Shown here in pieces: positions 11,886-26,605 of a stretch of DNA of 64,000 nt (positions are counted from its first letter, which is position 1; every line of letters starts with the position of its first letter). Made by a program: the position numbers and the translations under genes. Source of the DNA: Druceiella hillmani (lineage: Eukaryota; Arthropoda; Insecta; Lepidoptera; Hepialidae). The notes below the pieces were generated by a model. It ran no database searches. It saw only the letters and a program-made list of their open reading frames with translations, and was not told the origin of the DNA. Where the stretch lies: positions 1,196,501 to 1,260,500 of the forward strand of contig JAYKKI010000133.1 in the NCBI GenBank assembly GCA_039881145.1. The letters are read 5' to 3'.

Positions 11886-13826
11886 TAACATTTATTTCCC
11901 CAAAAATAACTTAATACTTTACTTGAAAAGTAGAATAGCAGTATGTTAAACCAAATATAAGACATCATGTTTTATATTTGGGTATGTTAAACCAAATCTC
12001 AATTCTAATATTCTAAGTGATAATAACATTACTAAACTTCGTTCTTTTTTTCGTTAAAAGTCCAGAAAAATAACGTAAAGTTCTGTGCATCTGTGCAAGA
12101 TATAAAGTTTTCCTCCAGGTAAGGAACTATTGTCTTCGAGATATTTTGGTTCTACGAGATATTGTCTTAAAAAATCTTCTATAAATACATTTTTTATTGC
12201 CTTAACCTGATCTTTATATGGATATGCTATCGGGAACTTATAGAAATTTATTGATGTGTATAAAACTGACTGCGATCCACTTATTATGATTTCGCTCTCA
12301 CGTAATAATATCTTATTTCTATATATCATCAGAGCTTGGATCATGAATGAGAGCTTAACTGGTTAGATATACAAAACATTAGGGTGTGTATTACCAAAAT
12401 AGATGTGATCACTTCTTTAATTTTTTGTCGATACACTAAATTACTCTTGTAGTCAAAAACCTATTAGTGTTAGCTTCTTACCTTTAGATATAAAAAGCCT
12501 TCCATTTCTATCCAAAATTCCTTTTCATACAAAAATATTAAGTCTCATTATAAAAACGCATTACAAATTCTGGAAAGATTGACCTCATTCTCCTTCCTTA
12601 ATTCTATTTTATTCAAATATTGATGATATATTATTTACTACTAAACTTAAAATTGCTTACAGCGTATTTAGAAGCAGAGTAAAAATAGTTCCAGATATCA
12701 TAGTTTTTGATTGAGTTGATATTAGTGATGACATATGATATATGAACATACATAAATAATTTCAAGTACAAATTCGTACTTAATCGACTTTTTTGCTACT
12801 TTATGCAGTATTTTATTGATCATTTGTTTTATTTTGCAATTTTATTAACAATATGTTTAAATTTTAAATGGAATGGAAAATCATGGACTTAGGTCCATGG
12901 TTAAAAAAATAATATACAAAGGATATAATTTTAATTTTATCGCTTATAGCTACATGGTTATGTATAAATTGTGAATTTTGTTTGAATACCATTAGCAATA
13001 TATAATAAATCAGCAAATAAAATTTCAAAAATATTATCAAAATACAGAATTTTTAAATAATTTTGAAAGAAATAATTTAAGAACCAAACGTCTCAGTAGT
13101 TTTTTTATGAAAAATATCGCTCTTACGACTCTTTCAATCGTACGTGTATAATATAAATTCTCAAATTAAACGTAAAGAAAATCTTGATATTAGAATATTC
13201 TACTCCGAAAAGCAATGTATTTATACGCAAATCCACTCGACAAACTAGCAATATTGCAAGTAATTTATTAGAATCACGCCACCCAACTATGTACCTTATA
13301 ATATTTTATTATATCCTACGAAGTTTAGTGGCGATTTCTGGATTCGTTGACTGCTACGAATTTATGTAGACGTCTACGTTGCGACTGCTAAAAATGATAT
13401 ACAGCGTGTAGTAGTGATGAAAATTGTAGCACAATATTTGCCTTTTACGACATGTGCTAGAATTTATTGGCACGTGTTTGCGTTCGGCACTTTACAAGAA
13501 TTAGTATTAAATTGACAGAATAAGAAAAGTTAACTATTATGAATTTTACGAACAATGACTCAATGGTCATCATTCTGAAAAAAATATTGAATCATAACTG
13601 AAAATACTTCGTAAAAAATATGAGGGTTCTCATCATACCATTATATAAACCTATTTACATATTATTGAAGTCATTAGGCCCTTTAAGACGTGTTATGTAT
13701 AATTCTCCTTAAAATAAATTTTGGAAATCCTTTTTAAATTACATTACTCATTTTGATTTACCCCAACATTTACATTAAAAATAATAATTGTAAAGAAATT
13801 AGAACTAATGCTCTTACATTCAAAAA
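11886..13826. other. AT-rich DNA with no convincing gene
   Basis: A 96-codon minus-strand open frame at 12054-12344 has a balanced composition and a possible splice acceptor upstream (taaccag at about 12360). It matches nothing I recognise, and frames of this length are expected by chance in 64 kb. Another at 13184-13369 is equally unsupported. Confidence 0.45.
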
Positions 13827-13832
13827 TGTATG

Positions 13833-13902
<70 letters not shown>
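13827..13902. repeat. (TGTA)/(TA)n microsatellite
   Basis: Three TGTA units pass into about 32 uninterrupted TA units, ending in TACATATG. Confidence 0.95.
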
Positions 13903-13907
<5 letters not shown>

Positions 13908-14860
13908 GTAATATATGTGTGCACATGGACCAAATAGCCACGGTGTGCATGTAACATTTTCCTATAAATTTTCGTAAACTAGACGGGTTCTGTGATAATT
14001 ACAGGAAAACTCCAAAAAGATTCCTAAGTGGAAACATCATATTCATTACCGCCATTGTTTGATGAAAAGAAAATAATGTCATAATCATTTGGAGAGGGAA
14101 ATTATGTATCTTATTATATCAACTTTGATCTGTGGCCTTGCTTGATTGAAAAGAAAAAAAAATGCTGATATAAATCAAAATAATATTTTTCTGAAAACAT
14201 TAAAATCTAGCAAATTAAATGATTAAGAAAATTTGAGATGAAGAAATTCGAAAAAGAATCCAAAAAGAATGAAACCTGTGTTTTGCGGTAATAGATTGAT
14301 ATATTGTCGTTATATACTTATACTTCAACTCATTATATATTATCAGAATGCTTCAACTTTTAAAAAAAACATGATATTTTTTCTGCTGCAGTAAGAAAAC
14401 CTAAAATTAATTCTGACAGGTAAAGCAAATTTGACCTTGGATATTTTTAAATAAGACATTTTAACTTTCCAAAATTTAGGACAGGAGGTCACTCTGAATT
14501 GCATATATGGAAAATATCAAAATTTCCCCATTTTGGAACAGAATTTAATCAGAAACCAATACCTAGAATTTAATCCATATTTGCACATATACTACATGTC
14601 ACTTTAATTGTTTTAGGCATAAGCGGAACTTATGAAGCAAGGGCACTCCAAGTTATATTCCCACGTCCATATTTAATTTGGTCTTTATTCGCCAAACAAA
14701 GTTGCTTCCTGAACCGAAAATTGATCAAAACGATTTTTTATATAACCTACCGGAGATAATATATTCATACAAAAATATCGAGCGTAGCCACTTCTCGTTC
14801 ACATGCCAAAATTTGTGCGTAACATCATCTCCTCAGACCTCTTTAAAATCAAACGACACA
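13903..14860. other. AT-rich DNA with no gene seen
   Basis: Nothing recognised apart from the approach to the dispersed repeat at 14868. Confidence 0.45.
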
Positions 14861-14864
14861 TAAT

Positions 14865-14965
14865 TTTGAGAGTGCCTCAGTTTATTTTTCTCATCGTATG
14901 AGTTAGTGCATCGTGCAATTGCAGTGAGACTAGTTTTGGTACGGACTCAATAAGCGAGGTGAATG
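14865..14965 (+). repeat. Dispersed repeat, copy 2 (partner near 5.9 kb)
   Basis: It aligns with 5920-6015 through three ordered blocks: 'gagagtgcctcagtttatt', 'tcgtatgagttagtgcat' and 'ctcaataagcgaggtgaat'. Sequence between the blocks has diverged. It is non-coding. Confidence 0.6.
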
Positions 14966-15259
14966 AAATAAAACAAACAACGACTTTGGTAAGCGTTTGT
15001 ATTAAGTGACAGCATCTTATTGTACGTGTACAAAATCAAAAGTTTATGAAGAAATTTCAAGTTTTGGGTCTTTGCAACTTTTTTCTGTCTATCCGATTTT
15101 TTAAATTCATATAACGATGCATTTGCTTGGTGTGAGCAATTGTTTTATTTATATTGAATTCGCTCGTTATATGCTGGAAATATTGTTATTTGTAGTACTG
15201 ATATTATCGAATTTCGAATTTGTAGGTGCGTAGGAAATATAAACACCTAATGCTGTTCT

Positions 15260-18200
15260 TAGATATTTATTTTATTTATCTTAATTGACAGCGAACTTGT
15301 ACTACTGACATCATTATAATTTACTGACACACTAAGTTTTACAATATGCAACAGTGAACCGAGATGCGCTCCAAAACATGCTTCGCGCTGTCCTCTCCCC
15401 TCTTCAGGCGTCCTGTGTAACGCAATCCTGACGAAATACATTCGTGATTTGAACCGACGTATTAAATAACTTATTGCTGCCATAGTTGATATTGTATACA
15501 TTGGCTATGCAGCGAGTAATACACGCTTAAATTTTCCTACTCATATAGATCGTTTACCATATCAACAATTAATGTAATCATCTAATTCGTACAAATAAAT
15601 ATAGAAAAAAAAATTTGCAGTTTCCTGAGAAAAGCTGCCATACGTGCCTCTCAAACTTTGCTGTCTAAAAAATTTATTAAACAAATTTATTGAAAAGAAA
15701 ATAACTTACGGAATTGACACACTTCTTAACAAAACAGAGATATACTTGAGTGAGCTTCTATTTCCGATAAGCTCCTACAATGAGCGTAACCGGACACTGG
15801 AAACTTAAATTTCCCTGATGGTGTAGTTTGATAAACGTATCAATATATGATCTTACATTTTAGGACTATTTCAATATAAATCCGACACCGTCGACGAAAT
15901 GACCCATCATTCCTGTTTACAATTTCCCTATTTACAATATTGCTTTATATTCTTAATAGATAAAAGGATTTTTCTTTATTATCTTAAATCTTTAATAGAA
16001 TTTAGATTCTCCTACGTTATCAAAAAGTTGCATTTTAAAAGAAACATTAATTGCTGTGCGTGTGGTATATAAAGTATAAGTAAGCTTCTTAATGTGGTGG
16101 ACATTTGCTACTAATTTTTACTCGGTACGAAATATTTTTTGGTTAAGATATTACAGAGTACATACATATGTTTTCGTGCAGTTATTTGAAAACAATGTCA
16201 TGTGGAAGGAAGAAAATTTATAAAAGCTTATACCCAACTTATAAATGAACCGATAAATGTTAATTTAAAGTTTTTTGAGAAGTTGTTGTTGATTATTTTT
16301 TAAAAATCAAACTTTGTCGCCCTAAAATGCAAACTGAAATTGAATTTCAAAATTAACGATATAATTAGTTAAATATTTATTATTTCTGTTAACATACCTA
16401 TTAAATTACATGTAACATACCGCTGAAAATAAATAAATAGCTTCATCTGTCTCAAAGTTTGACGAACTGATAACTATAGGTTTTTTACTATTTTTAAACT
16501 TATTAGAAACCTCGTAAAATGGATTTTTGTACACGTTTTTAAGGAAGCAAAATAAAAAAACAGTATAAGTTAGCCATGAAAAATAACTTCGGATTGTATC
16601 AGCATCTCCTACACAAGTTAATTAGTTTTTTCAGTATGCGTATTAAGAAACAAATATATTAATATACAGTGAAATGTTCAGAAAAATATATTTCATCGTA
16701 TTTTCTTTAATAATTTTTTTTATATATGCATATATTTGATTTGTATTAATTTTTTAGCTACTCTAACGATTCCAATAACCCATTTCAATTATTGTCGTGA
16801 ACAGTGTAGTTTTTTATAAATACTGTTATTATTTTAAAATAAATTTTAATTTTCTGTATTTTTACTTTATGTTTATTTTCAGAACAGTTTGCTGTTATCT
16901 AACAACATAGAATATTTTATATTACTAAATTAGTCTTAAATTGCAGTGACTTATTAAATATAAATACATTTAAAATTTTAACAAGATTTGTTCGAAAAAT
17001 AGAAAAAAACTCTACTGCGGAACCTCATCCCAGTATAAATGCAATCACTTGGGCTGTAATATATACATCTTGAAGAATAATTTACTAATAAAAAAACCAG
17101 TTATTAGTTAAAGATTAGTTTCTCTGCAAAAGGTACTAAAATTTATTCATTTATTTCGTCGTTGGATGGGTCCTAATTAATAAATAAAAGAGAACATATT
17201 TCATTTTATATGCGTAACCTTTCTATTGAGACTAGAATTAAAATTAAGAAAAATGACGATAAAAGCAAAACAAAAAACTATAGCCAAAAAGTTATATTTT
17301 ATTTTATTAACATTACATGAACACGTGTTTTTTTAAGTCCATACCTTACAGATCTGAACGGGACATTATGGTAAGGATCATGTTTCTATATTTTTAGAAA
17401 TAGTTTTACTTAAGGTTATTAGTGCCTATAGATTTTACTGGTAATATTTTTCCCTGCAATACTCCAATACAAGTGACTCGTTACAATAATATGAATAACA
17501 AAATGAAAAAAGAATAAATATTTTATACTTTTTTAATGAACCATTTTCTTTATTTTTTTTCTTTCAGAATAATACGACGGTTCATATACAATAGAAATTA
17601 TAGAAAAATTATCACATCAACTTTTAGAATTCGCGACGTGTCAACACGTCCGATGAGTGACGAAAAAAATTGAAATTTTTTTTCGATAATTTTTAATATT
17701 TAAAGCGATAAATTGAGGATAGCGATATTCGATGGTATAAACGTATCGATGTGATTTAATATTTTCTTCTTAACTTCGTAATTTGAAGATGATTATCACA
17801 GAAAAACTCAGGTTTTTCATATTCATTAAAAAAAATTAAGTTCATAATTATGCGAACTGACTCATCGTTTTGAAGAAATACCTCAAAAAAGTTTCTATCC
17901 AAGTTGGGTTTAAATTTAACATTAATTTATAATTATATGTTATTTTCAGATAAATACAAAAACTTATTTAGTGTTGCGTCATATTCGAATATACCAAGAA
18001 TTGCAGGCAATGCGCTTTTACAAATATAGTAGAAATAAAACTTTTTCTTATCTCGATCCTGCTTTTAATCAATGAATATTCTTTTCTCTTTCCTCCTTTC
18101 TTTCAGGCTTTATATGTCCCATATCATTTTGGGTCAACCACTTTTATACGTAAACGCCACTTGATTCCATTTTGTGTTGTTTCAGTGTTAGAATCTATTA

Positions 18201-21200
18201 TTTCCTGGTCTTTTTACTAATCTGGCTTCAGGTCGGAGGGATCAGCACCGGGATCATTTTCTATTAGAAATGTTTATTACGGCTCTTGTCACATAGTCTC
18301 CATTTCACCGTAACTTTTCAAACAGTTTTCGCAAAGTTTATCCTCGATATTTGCGACTTAAAAGGTTCCTCATAGTATATTTGTTCCTATCTTATACTTT
18401 TTCGTTCCAACTTCGCCCAGCGTAGCATTTCCATCACTGTAGTGCATGATATTCCACAAATACGTTTAATTTATAATTACTACGATATAAAATGGGTATA
18501 TTTTCTTGCTTTAAATTAAATTTTTTGTTTTCTATATTCGGCAGATAAATAAGCACATAATAAATTCTGCAGTATGGTTACCTCATGTATATTGTGATAA
18601 GTTCATAATATACATTTTTGGTCACATAACACTGGATGGAATACTTGCCAAATCACCTCATTATTTGGACGCAATGGAGTGTTTATTTTCTGCAAATGTG
18701 GGCGTTCCTCGTTGATGACACGCACTATGCTAATAATAGCATCATAACCTTCCATATATTACCCTCGTTTTCAGATCAAGGCTGTGTTAAATGACATTTT
18801 CCAGATAACATAAAGAAACCTTCATCTTCACGTCGTATATTTTTTCACAAATTTAGGTCACAAAAGACAATAAGGGGATTCGTGGCTACGTCTCGACTTA
18901 TTTCTTATGCTCTCTAATATCATAGACGCAATGGTATCTAAAATAGGAAAAAAGTTTTTATGCTTCTTAAGGTGGTTCGAACAAAAAAATATCACCTCCG
19001 TAGTATATCGATACTTTTGTTATTATTTTTCTGTTAGTTTTTTTACTTTCTTTAGTAGTATTTCCTCGTTGCTATTGACAATAATAATTACTTGTAATTT
19101 TATTTCCGTTTTTTGCATAATATTTTGTTAATATTTACAATTAAGAAAAAAAATCATATATACATTCACAGTACGTGCAGCCGGAAAAGCGACATAAAAC
19201 AATCGAAAACTTTTCATTTTAGAATTTTTTGTTAAAGTAAGTTCTAAAAATATTGCTAAAAAATTCCATGAAACCTTTTATAGAAATCGTTTTATGAATT
19301 TATTCGAAATTTTGTTCGAGAATTTGTTAAAAACTACAATAATTCAAAAATATTTATATGGGAATTTTAGATGACACTATCTAAGTATTCAAAATGTTAT
19401 TTTCTTTAATGTCATGTATCGTTGGGATAATTTTTTAATTAAATTTTCATAGTAATCGTGAGCCGTATTAGATTAGAATCCTAAACATTCTATTGCAAGC
19501 CTGTAACTACCAGGACAAATTATATTTAAAAATTTGGATCACTTTGCTATCAGACTAGCCTCCTAACCGGAACCCAAATTTTAATGAATCATCGTAAATT
19601 TTGCTCTAAGGAAATAAATATGTTAAAGGGAGTAATCTATTATCCACTTTCTTAGCATCATGCTTTTTGTCCTTTTTGCCCTTAAAATCCGTGTTCTTAA
19701 AATTTCCTGTTTATCGTTAGTTCCTTCCATAAAAACTCAAGAGAGTTATAATAAAACTTGCGAAGTGTTTTAGATAGTGATGAAATTATGTAATAACAAA
19801 TCTATGGATTTCTTAAACAGTGTAAACCCTTCGATGTTAATACAAAGCTTGAGCCAATACATTATAGGGATAAAGCTATGGTAATTTAATTAAATTGAGT
19901 TTTAAAAATTTTTAACAAATTTAAAACTATATTATTGACGAATAATTTAAAAGGATTTATAATTTAAAACGGGAATTCTCTTAACGTAAATTAGAAGTCG
20001 TTACGGCATTTCCTCAAAATTAGGATTTTCATCCAAAATTCTGAAATGAAAAAAATACTTATAAATGTCCACTCATTAAGAGATATCTGTGTCGTCATGT
20101 ACGTATGCGTTTGGGTTACTCACTCACTGATGCTCCTTTCTATCTCTCTGTAAATGCGATCTATTGCTGCCCACTCCCCTGTGAACTTGTGATAGATCGG
20201 CCGATTGAGTGTGGGTATTTATTGTTGAATGCTTCGTGATAAAATTGAACACAAAATGTCCCTAAATGGGAATATAAATTAACATATAATTTTGTGTATA
20301 ACAAGCAATATTCTCTTTGTAATCATGAGCGATGTATTGTCAAATAGTAGCCAGAAAATTAGTATGACATGGAGGTTTATATATTTTACAAACGCAGTGC
20401 GTTGTAAATTATATAGTAGAGCTATATATAAAAGAGCTATAGATTATATAAGAGGCAATATATAAATTAATAAATTGTGCAGGATCTACAATCAATTCAT
20501 TTAATATTACTTATGTAATTCATTAACAAAATAACCATAAAATTAATTTATTAGACATGGAATGAGCAGGAACGATTTGAATACATTTATGAAACAAATT
20601 AAATTATTTTTTACATCTCAATATTGATAAATTAATAGTATAACAAACGATTTAGAATTGGCAAAATTTGAAAAATTTTTTTTAAATAAAACATCCAACG
20701 AATACCTCCAAATAGTACCTTTACGTAGACCGACGCAACAAAGTGGCATTGCTCATTGTAATATATTGGAATCTCGTGCCTAACCAGGCGCCCTTCGATA
20801 ATCTTTACTTGATTCTCTGTAGCTTCGTAGCTATTTGGAAATTTATAGATATCTTCGAATATACGTAGACCGTTAAGTAACGATTGTTACAAATATTTCA
20901 TAGTATTGGAGGTATAAATAGTAATACGATATTTGTCTTTTCGGTTGTAAGCCTCAAAATTTATTGCTGTGTTTTTGGATTGGGTTAAATTGTATTTTTA
21001 ATTCTATTATCATATTTAGGAAAGCAATCAGATTTCTGAGCATAATGACTGGATCGTCTAAATTAGTAATAAATATGGGGCCACTTCTTGATAATAACAA
21101 TTTAATTTCCAATGATTTCGCATCATTTTAAATTTACGCCACAACCGTGTTTTGTATAGCATGCTACACTGGGTTACAATTAAAGGTGAAAATTGGGCCT

Positions 21201-22155
21201 GGAAAATTAAATTCAAAATAAAATTTAGTTTCGATTTAATACTAAACAGTATGGCTCACCGGTTGAAATACAAATCTCTATTTCGAAAAAAAGTTTTTTA
21301 TATATCCTTAACCACATACGTAAACATAACAAACTGACTTGTCAAAAAAAACTTGAATAATATTACATTATGTTTAATAAATGATTACACATAAATGATC
21401 AAAATATAAGTGCTTAAAATCATGAGATATATTTTAATTTATGTATTAGAAGATAAAATATATTTAACAAGACATATTTTCTTCAACTGGCCGCCAACAA
21501 TTCCAATTCCAATTCCCATTAGGCAAAATGACAAATATTTTTACACTTGCTAGATAATTTAACATGTTTAGTATGTATTTTGAAACAAATCTTTTTTTTA
21601 AATTTTTAAGAATCAAATTTTTTTTTAATAAAATGTTTTCTACAATTTATTTGCAACCTAATAACTTTGCAATTTGACAATAAACTGCTACCAAATTTTA
21701 CCCTTTCATTTCGCTCACTAATACTACGAAAACTTTAGACGTTTTTCCGAAATACACCATAAAAACTAAACGTATTTTCATGAAAAATGTTTCATAATTC
21801 CAATCGAATGAGGAGTTATAATCCACTCACCGGCTTCCTGCTCTCTTATGGATATCGCATTGGTAACTAAGAAGGCAATTGTATACAACAGGGAACAAAA
21901 AAGTTTGTACCTTCGTGAATGAGAGAAAAACTGACGCAAGTTTGGAATTATTTTGTTGCGTAATAGTAATAGAAATATCACATTTGCTGGTCACTGTTAC
22001 TTCAAAACTAATGCAACTGATTCCGCTGGCAAAAGCCAATTTTATAAAGAAAAGAGGAGCAAATATGGCAAAGGAACCTTTAATTACGGGTTGATACCGC
22101 ATCTCATCACCTTATTTTAAAATTAGGTATAGGTTATATAATAAAGACCAAAAAG
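15260..22155. other. Seven kilobases without a recognised gene
   Basis: Mostly AT-rich DNA. Exceptions are a GC-richer patch at 15355-15435, a small near-palindrome at 17661-17685 (cgaaaaaaatt / aattttttttcg), and a GC-richer patch at 20100-20225. Overlapping open frames on both strands at 21778-22102 are shadows of each other and match nothing I know. No transposon remnants were recognised. Confidence 0.5.
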
Positions 22156-22197
22156 ACACACACGTGTGTGTATGTGTGTGTGTGTGTGTATGTGTTG
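22156..22197. repeat. (TG)n microsatellite
   Basis: A short CA/CG run followed by about 17 TG units with TATG interruptions. Confidence 0.9.
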
Positions 22198-22511
22198 TTA
22201 AATGGGTAAAGCAAATCGGATTCTATACATTCCTTAGTACAGAATAAGACGATGATCATCAAACAACTTTTATTCTTGAGATAAATTCTCGTTTTATTCT
22301 TGAGATATTTCAATGTCAATCAAAGCGGCGCGGGAATGTCTTATTTGTATATAAATATTGATTTATATTTTAAATGTTGATTTTATTTCGCCTATCCAAA
22401 AAATTTCTAAAAATTCGGTGTTTCTCAACTTTTTCCATAATGATTCCGTTCATGTTAACAAATACATTTTTGATTAAACAATTTTCAAAATTATTTTTTT
22501 GTTCACCTCGC

Positions 22512-22512
22512 G

Positions 22513-22571
<59 letters not shown>

Positions 22572-22585
22572 GTATATATATATAC

Positions 22586-22634
<49 letters not shown>

Positions 22635-22669
22635 TATACATATATATATATATATGTATATATATATAC

Positions 22670-22703
<34 letters not shown>
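22512..22703. repeat. Long (TA)n array with internal duplication
   Basis: TA repeats are interrupted by TACATA and TATGTA steps. The interruption pattern (long TA run, TACATATATA, TATGTATATA, TACATATGTA) appears twice, so the second half (about 22600-22703) is a duplication of the first. Tyr-Ile open frames on both strands are repeat artefacts. Confidence 0.9.
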
Positions 22704-22705
<2 letters not shown>

Positions 22706-23700
22706 CGGATAATTTTCACCAAAATATTATTAAAAACTGTTTTTAGTATTTTAACTTAAACAAAGATAACCTAACAAATAAAACATATTTCTGTTTATCC
22801 CCTATGTTTTGTAGGAAATGCAAAAAATTTAACCAAGTAGAATTTTTTCATCTCCAAAAAATTACCCAGATTCAAAGACGGGGTATCATTTTTCTCGGTT
22901 CTACCGTGAAAGAGCTTTTTTTCAATTTACTTACTGGTACATGTTGTCTTTTTAAATTAAAAAGAAGTAGGACGATGAAGGTTGAATATGAAATATTAAA
23001 AGATTTTATATCTGTAATACAGAAATAAACATTATTCTATATGTTACTCAAGAGTTTAAACTATTATCATATTAAATTTGATCAAAATCTGTGTAAACTG
23101 AAGAAAAAATTACCAGATAGGGCCAGGTAGACAGGCAAATATTTTTCAATGTAACCCAATTATTCAAGGAAAGATATTGCTCGTATTTTCACTTACTAAA
23201 GTTTCTCTTTTCAAAAGTACCACATAAGTATTTATTCGCTCAACTTATTTATTTTCCATTTCAATTCTAGTAAATTTTGTGTTAGAAAGTATAGAAAGAC
23301 ATTCTAGACATATTACGATTTCCAATATATACTTCCGTTGTATACTTTCATTTCCGTTGTATTATTCCATTGCATTCCGTTGTATACGTTGTATACTTCC
23401 GTTTTTCCTTTTTAGGGAGGTCTTGAAATATTGTTGTAACTTATCCCAAAGTTGTTTTAACGTGCTTAAATCTAGTATAGCTAATCAACTGTGACAACGG
23501 ACGAACTAATAAATTTGTTATTTTAGTCTGGTGTATGTAGATGATATTATAGTACTTTTGGGACTACATGAATATTAAAATAGCCGAGAAAATTTATTTT
23601 TCTGCGTAATATCTTAACAAAACGGCATTTTGGTACAATTTTTTCTTTCTAAGGTTTGAGTACCTTTAAATAAAATCTTTTCTTGAACTAACCAACAAAA
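22706..23700. other. AT-rich DNA with no gene seen
   Basis: Holds a degenerate run of TTCCGTTGTATA-like units at about 23331-23404 and a 74-codon open frame at 22804-23028 that I cannot place. Confidence 0.45.
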
Positions 23701-23713
23701 ATTAATGCAGCCA

Positions 23714-23950
23714 TCACTCCCTTACATCTTCAAATTGTTCCCTGGGAGATCTAAATTTAGTCGTGGAACAGAAAGATGTCGCTGAGACTAATTCTGGATA
23801 ATAAGTTAAGTGATATAGACGAATCATATCACATCCTAATGAAAAATGTGGAAAAAATCCCTTTTTCAGTTTTTCTCGCGTTTTCTCCGTGGACAATTCC
23901 TTAGCTCCGTGCAGTTTAGACCAATGGCATAGGCTGCATTTTCTGAATAA
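23714..23950 (-). other. Short protein-like open frame, unrecognised
   Basis: On the minus strand about 78 codons run without a stop. They read CSLCHW near the start, then a Lys-rich patch (EKTREKLKKG), and end FRSPREQFEDVRE. The composition is more protein-like than that of most chance frames here, and it has a CxxC pair. It matches no family I recognise. It could be a decayed exon or transposon fragment; chance is also possible. Confidence 0.2.
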
Positions 23951-26424
23951 TAAACAAATTTAGGATCTTTCACCAGCATGTAACTCAGAGTCTTCAAATA
24001 ACTGAATTATCTGATAGTAGTTCGTAATTTTTTTTCTTGATTTTCTTATAAAAATAATTCCTTTTAATTATATGCTATTTATACGATTTTTAAACGTTCA
24101 GTATAAATTCTCTTAGAAGAAAGCAGACAGATTTTATAAGCTCATTTTTGAACCCTTCAAATTAAATAATATACGTAAAAGCGCACATCAGTTTGAAAGC
24201 ATAAATGGTTCAACTGTAATCGTGGAAATAGAAAGAAGTGGGAAAAATTTGTTATGGTGTAGTTCGGGAAAAAGTACGAAAATTTAGATATATTTCTGTT
24301 TTCCATTTCCCTATAAAAAAAATTAAAATCTCATCAAATTCGAGTATGGCTCGCACATTAAGGATCACGTAATTTATTTTTAAGCAAAGTTGCTTTATTT
24401 ATTTGAAATCGTAATTGATTTTGGCTTCCTAGTTCAACACATAATAATAATAAATAATATAAAAATAAAGAGGACACTTATGTGATAAAATATTTCAAAA
24501 ACTACGACATCAAGAATCACCTTTTCCTAAAACCGGTGCTTATGCTTCTAGAAACTTTGCTTTTTATACTTTAGGGTAAGTACTTTCGATAATTGGGAGG
24601 TAGAAAAACCTTTCCTCTAATTTTCAGTGTTTTAATTTTTTTGCAGTTTCTATTTTCTTTTACGACAGTTCTTAATTTACATTCCACGTAGAAATTTCAG
24701 TTTATCGTTATTCTAAGTCATCAAAAATTACTACTCAGATTAAAGTAATTAATTCAATGATAATGAAGTAACTAACTATACATATATTAATTTTTTTAAC
24801 TTGACAACTATATTATAATGTGTTAATCTGTTAACGATGGCGCATTTGCAATTTAAATGCATAACATTCTGTCATAAAATATAACGAGGTCATTTGTATC
24901 TTAAATATAAATGTTTTAAAATATTTGTCGTACTTGTTAAACATACCACAAAATAAAATAAACAAAACGAGACCTCAATGCATAGCGAAACATTCGTTGC
25001 CTCAGTTTATAATGTAAAAATTTAAAACTAGCTCCCAAAGCCACAAAATGATAAATAGCCTCATAACAAAAAAAAACATATCAAACGGATCAGGAACGGG
25101 GGTGGATATAAATAAAATAAAATCCCGCGAGGGATGGAAAAGAACAAGTGAATAATTTTAGTAGAATGTAACAAATTCGCTGAAAAGCTGTGTAAATCCA
25201 TTTGGATGTCATAGGGGAAGAGATACGATTGAACAGTATTTGGTTTCAGACAAAACTTGTATCGAAAATATAAAGATGTTATAGTTAGTATAGTAAATAC
25301 ATGTTAAGTTTTTTTTCGAACATGTATTAGAGTAATTCATATTTATATGACCCATTTGTTTCAATAATATCTTTAAATAATTCCAAATGCCTCGCATTTA
25401 TTCTGTTAAATTATTGGTTAAATTACTTTTAATACCAATAATAAATTACGTAACGCCAAAGGAAAAATAAAATAAAGGAACATTTATTAGAGCAAATATA
25501 TGTACGTTTATAGACTTCAGTTCTCGTGTGAAAATTTACGATAATCTTGCACGTAAAACTTCGACTTAACTCGTACACTTTAACTTAATGACCGCTACTC
25601 GTAATGTTGAACTATATTTAACTTAAAGTTTAGGTATTAACGTTTAGTTGTAAATTCAGATGATTCATGCAAATTATTAAACTAATCTAACTAATTTTAA
25701 TTCGTAACTTTACACTTACTTAAGTAATTTTAGAAAAATTTAACGCAATTTAATATTGCTTGGTGTTTAAGGAAAGTTTCAAAGAAATGTTGTTAAAGAA
25801 AAGAAATTAGTGCCTTTATTCCCCGTAAAGTATTAGTGGAAGGTCAAATTTTTTGATAAAATTAGTTTAACAGTTATAGGATTTCGTATCTCAAAGAGGA
25901 GAACAGGTTCATCTAACTATCTATCCGTCACGTACACTTTTAAAAAAATCGTTTTGGGGTAGAAGCTTGAAATTTAACATATTCTGGAGTTTATTGATTC
26001 GTATAGAAAGAATGTAAAAATATTTGTCTAACAAGTTTGAAAAGCGTATGTCCCTTATACAAACTTACTTTCCCTCTTTTTCTTATATCGGGTATCAACT
26101 AAAAGAGCAAGGAATAAGAATTTCAGAGATATTTTTAGAAATTTCAGTTAAGATATTCCTAGAGATTTTGTTGAAAATAGTCAAGAAAACACATTTCATT
26201 CCACTCTCTTCCCCGATACTACTTAAGTTCAGATTATGAAAACATTGTTGCTGGAAAAGTTGATTGGAAAATAATATTGTTTTTTTTAAAGTTCTTGGGT
26301 AATATATATTATTAATACAATTTTAGCAGAGTGAATTCTATACGTGGAAAATATTTGAAAAGGAATGATTGATCCAATATCAAGAATAATAATAAAAACC
26401 ATAAAACCTGTTTTTAGAACTTTT
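23951..26424. other. AT-rich DNA with no gene seen
   Basis: A weak remnant resembling an insect interspersed repeat lies at 25890-26060 ('tctatccgtcacgtacac', 'tcgttttggggtagaagctt'). Nothing else was recognised. Confidence 0.4.
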
Positions 26425-26605
26425 CCCCACCTATCTGACTGTTTATTTGTTTGTCAATCACGAAAAATCTACTAAACGAATTCAAATAAAATTTACTGGG
26501 GTTATAATTTATACTCAAGAGCAGAATATGTTAAACAAAAAAAAATCTAATGACTATACTTATTCCAAATTTCATGTTATTGAAACCGTAGGGCACATCT
26601 AGATC
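26425..26605 (+). repeat. Degenerate dispersed repeat, LINE or SINE tail type
   Basis: It contains 'tttgtttgtcaatcacgaaa', 'ctactaaacgaattcaaat' and an end reading 'accgtagggcacatctag', with the same order of motifs as 3331-3510. It is recalled as an abundant insect repeat tail; the family is unassigned. Confidence 0.45.

Noticed and set aside
12054..12344. 96-codon minus-strand open frame with a possible splice acceptor upstream
   Set aside because: The length is within chance for this composition and no domain was recognised.
22374..22722. 112-codon and 82-codon Tyr-Ile repeat proteins
   Set aside because: They are translations of a (TA)n array on both strands.
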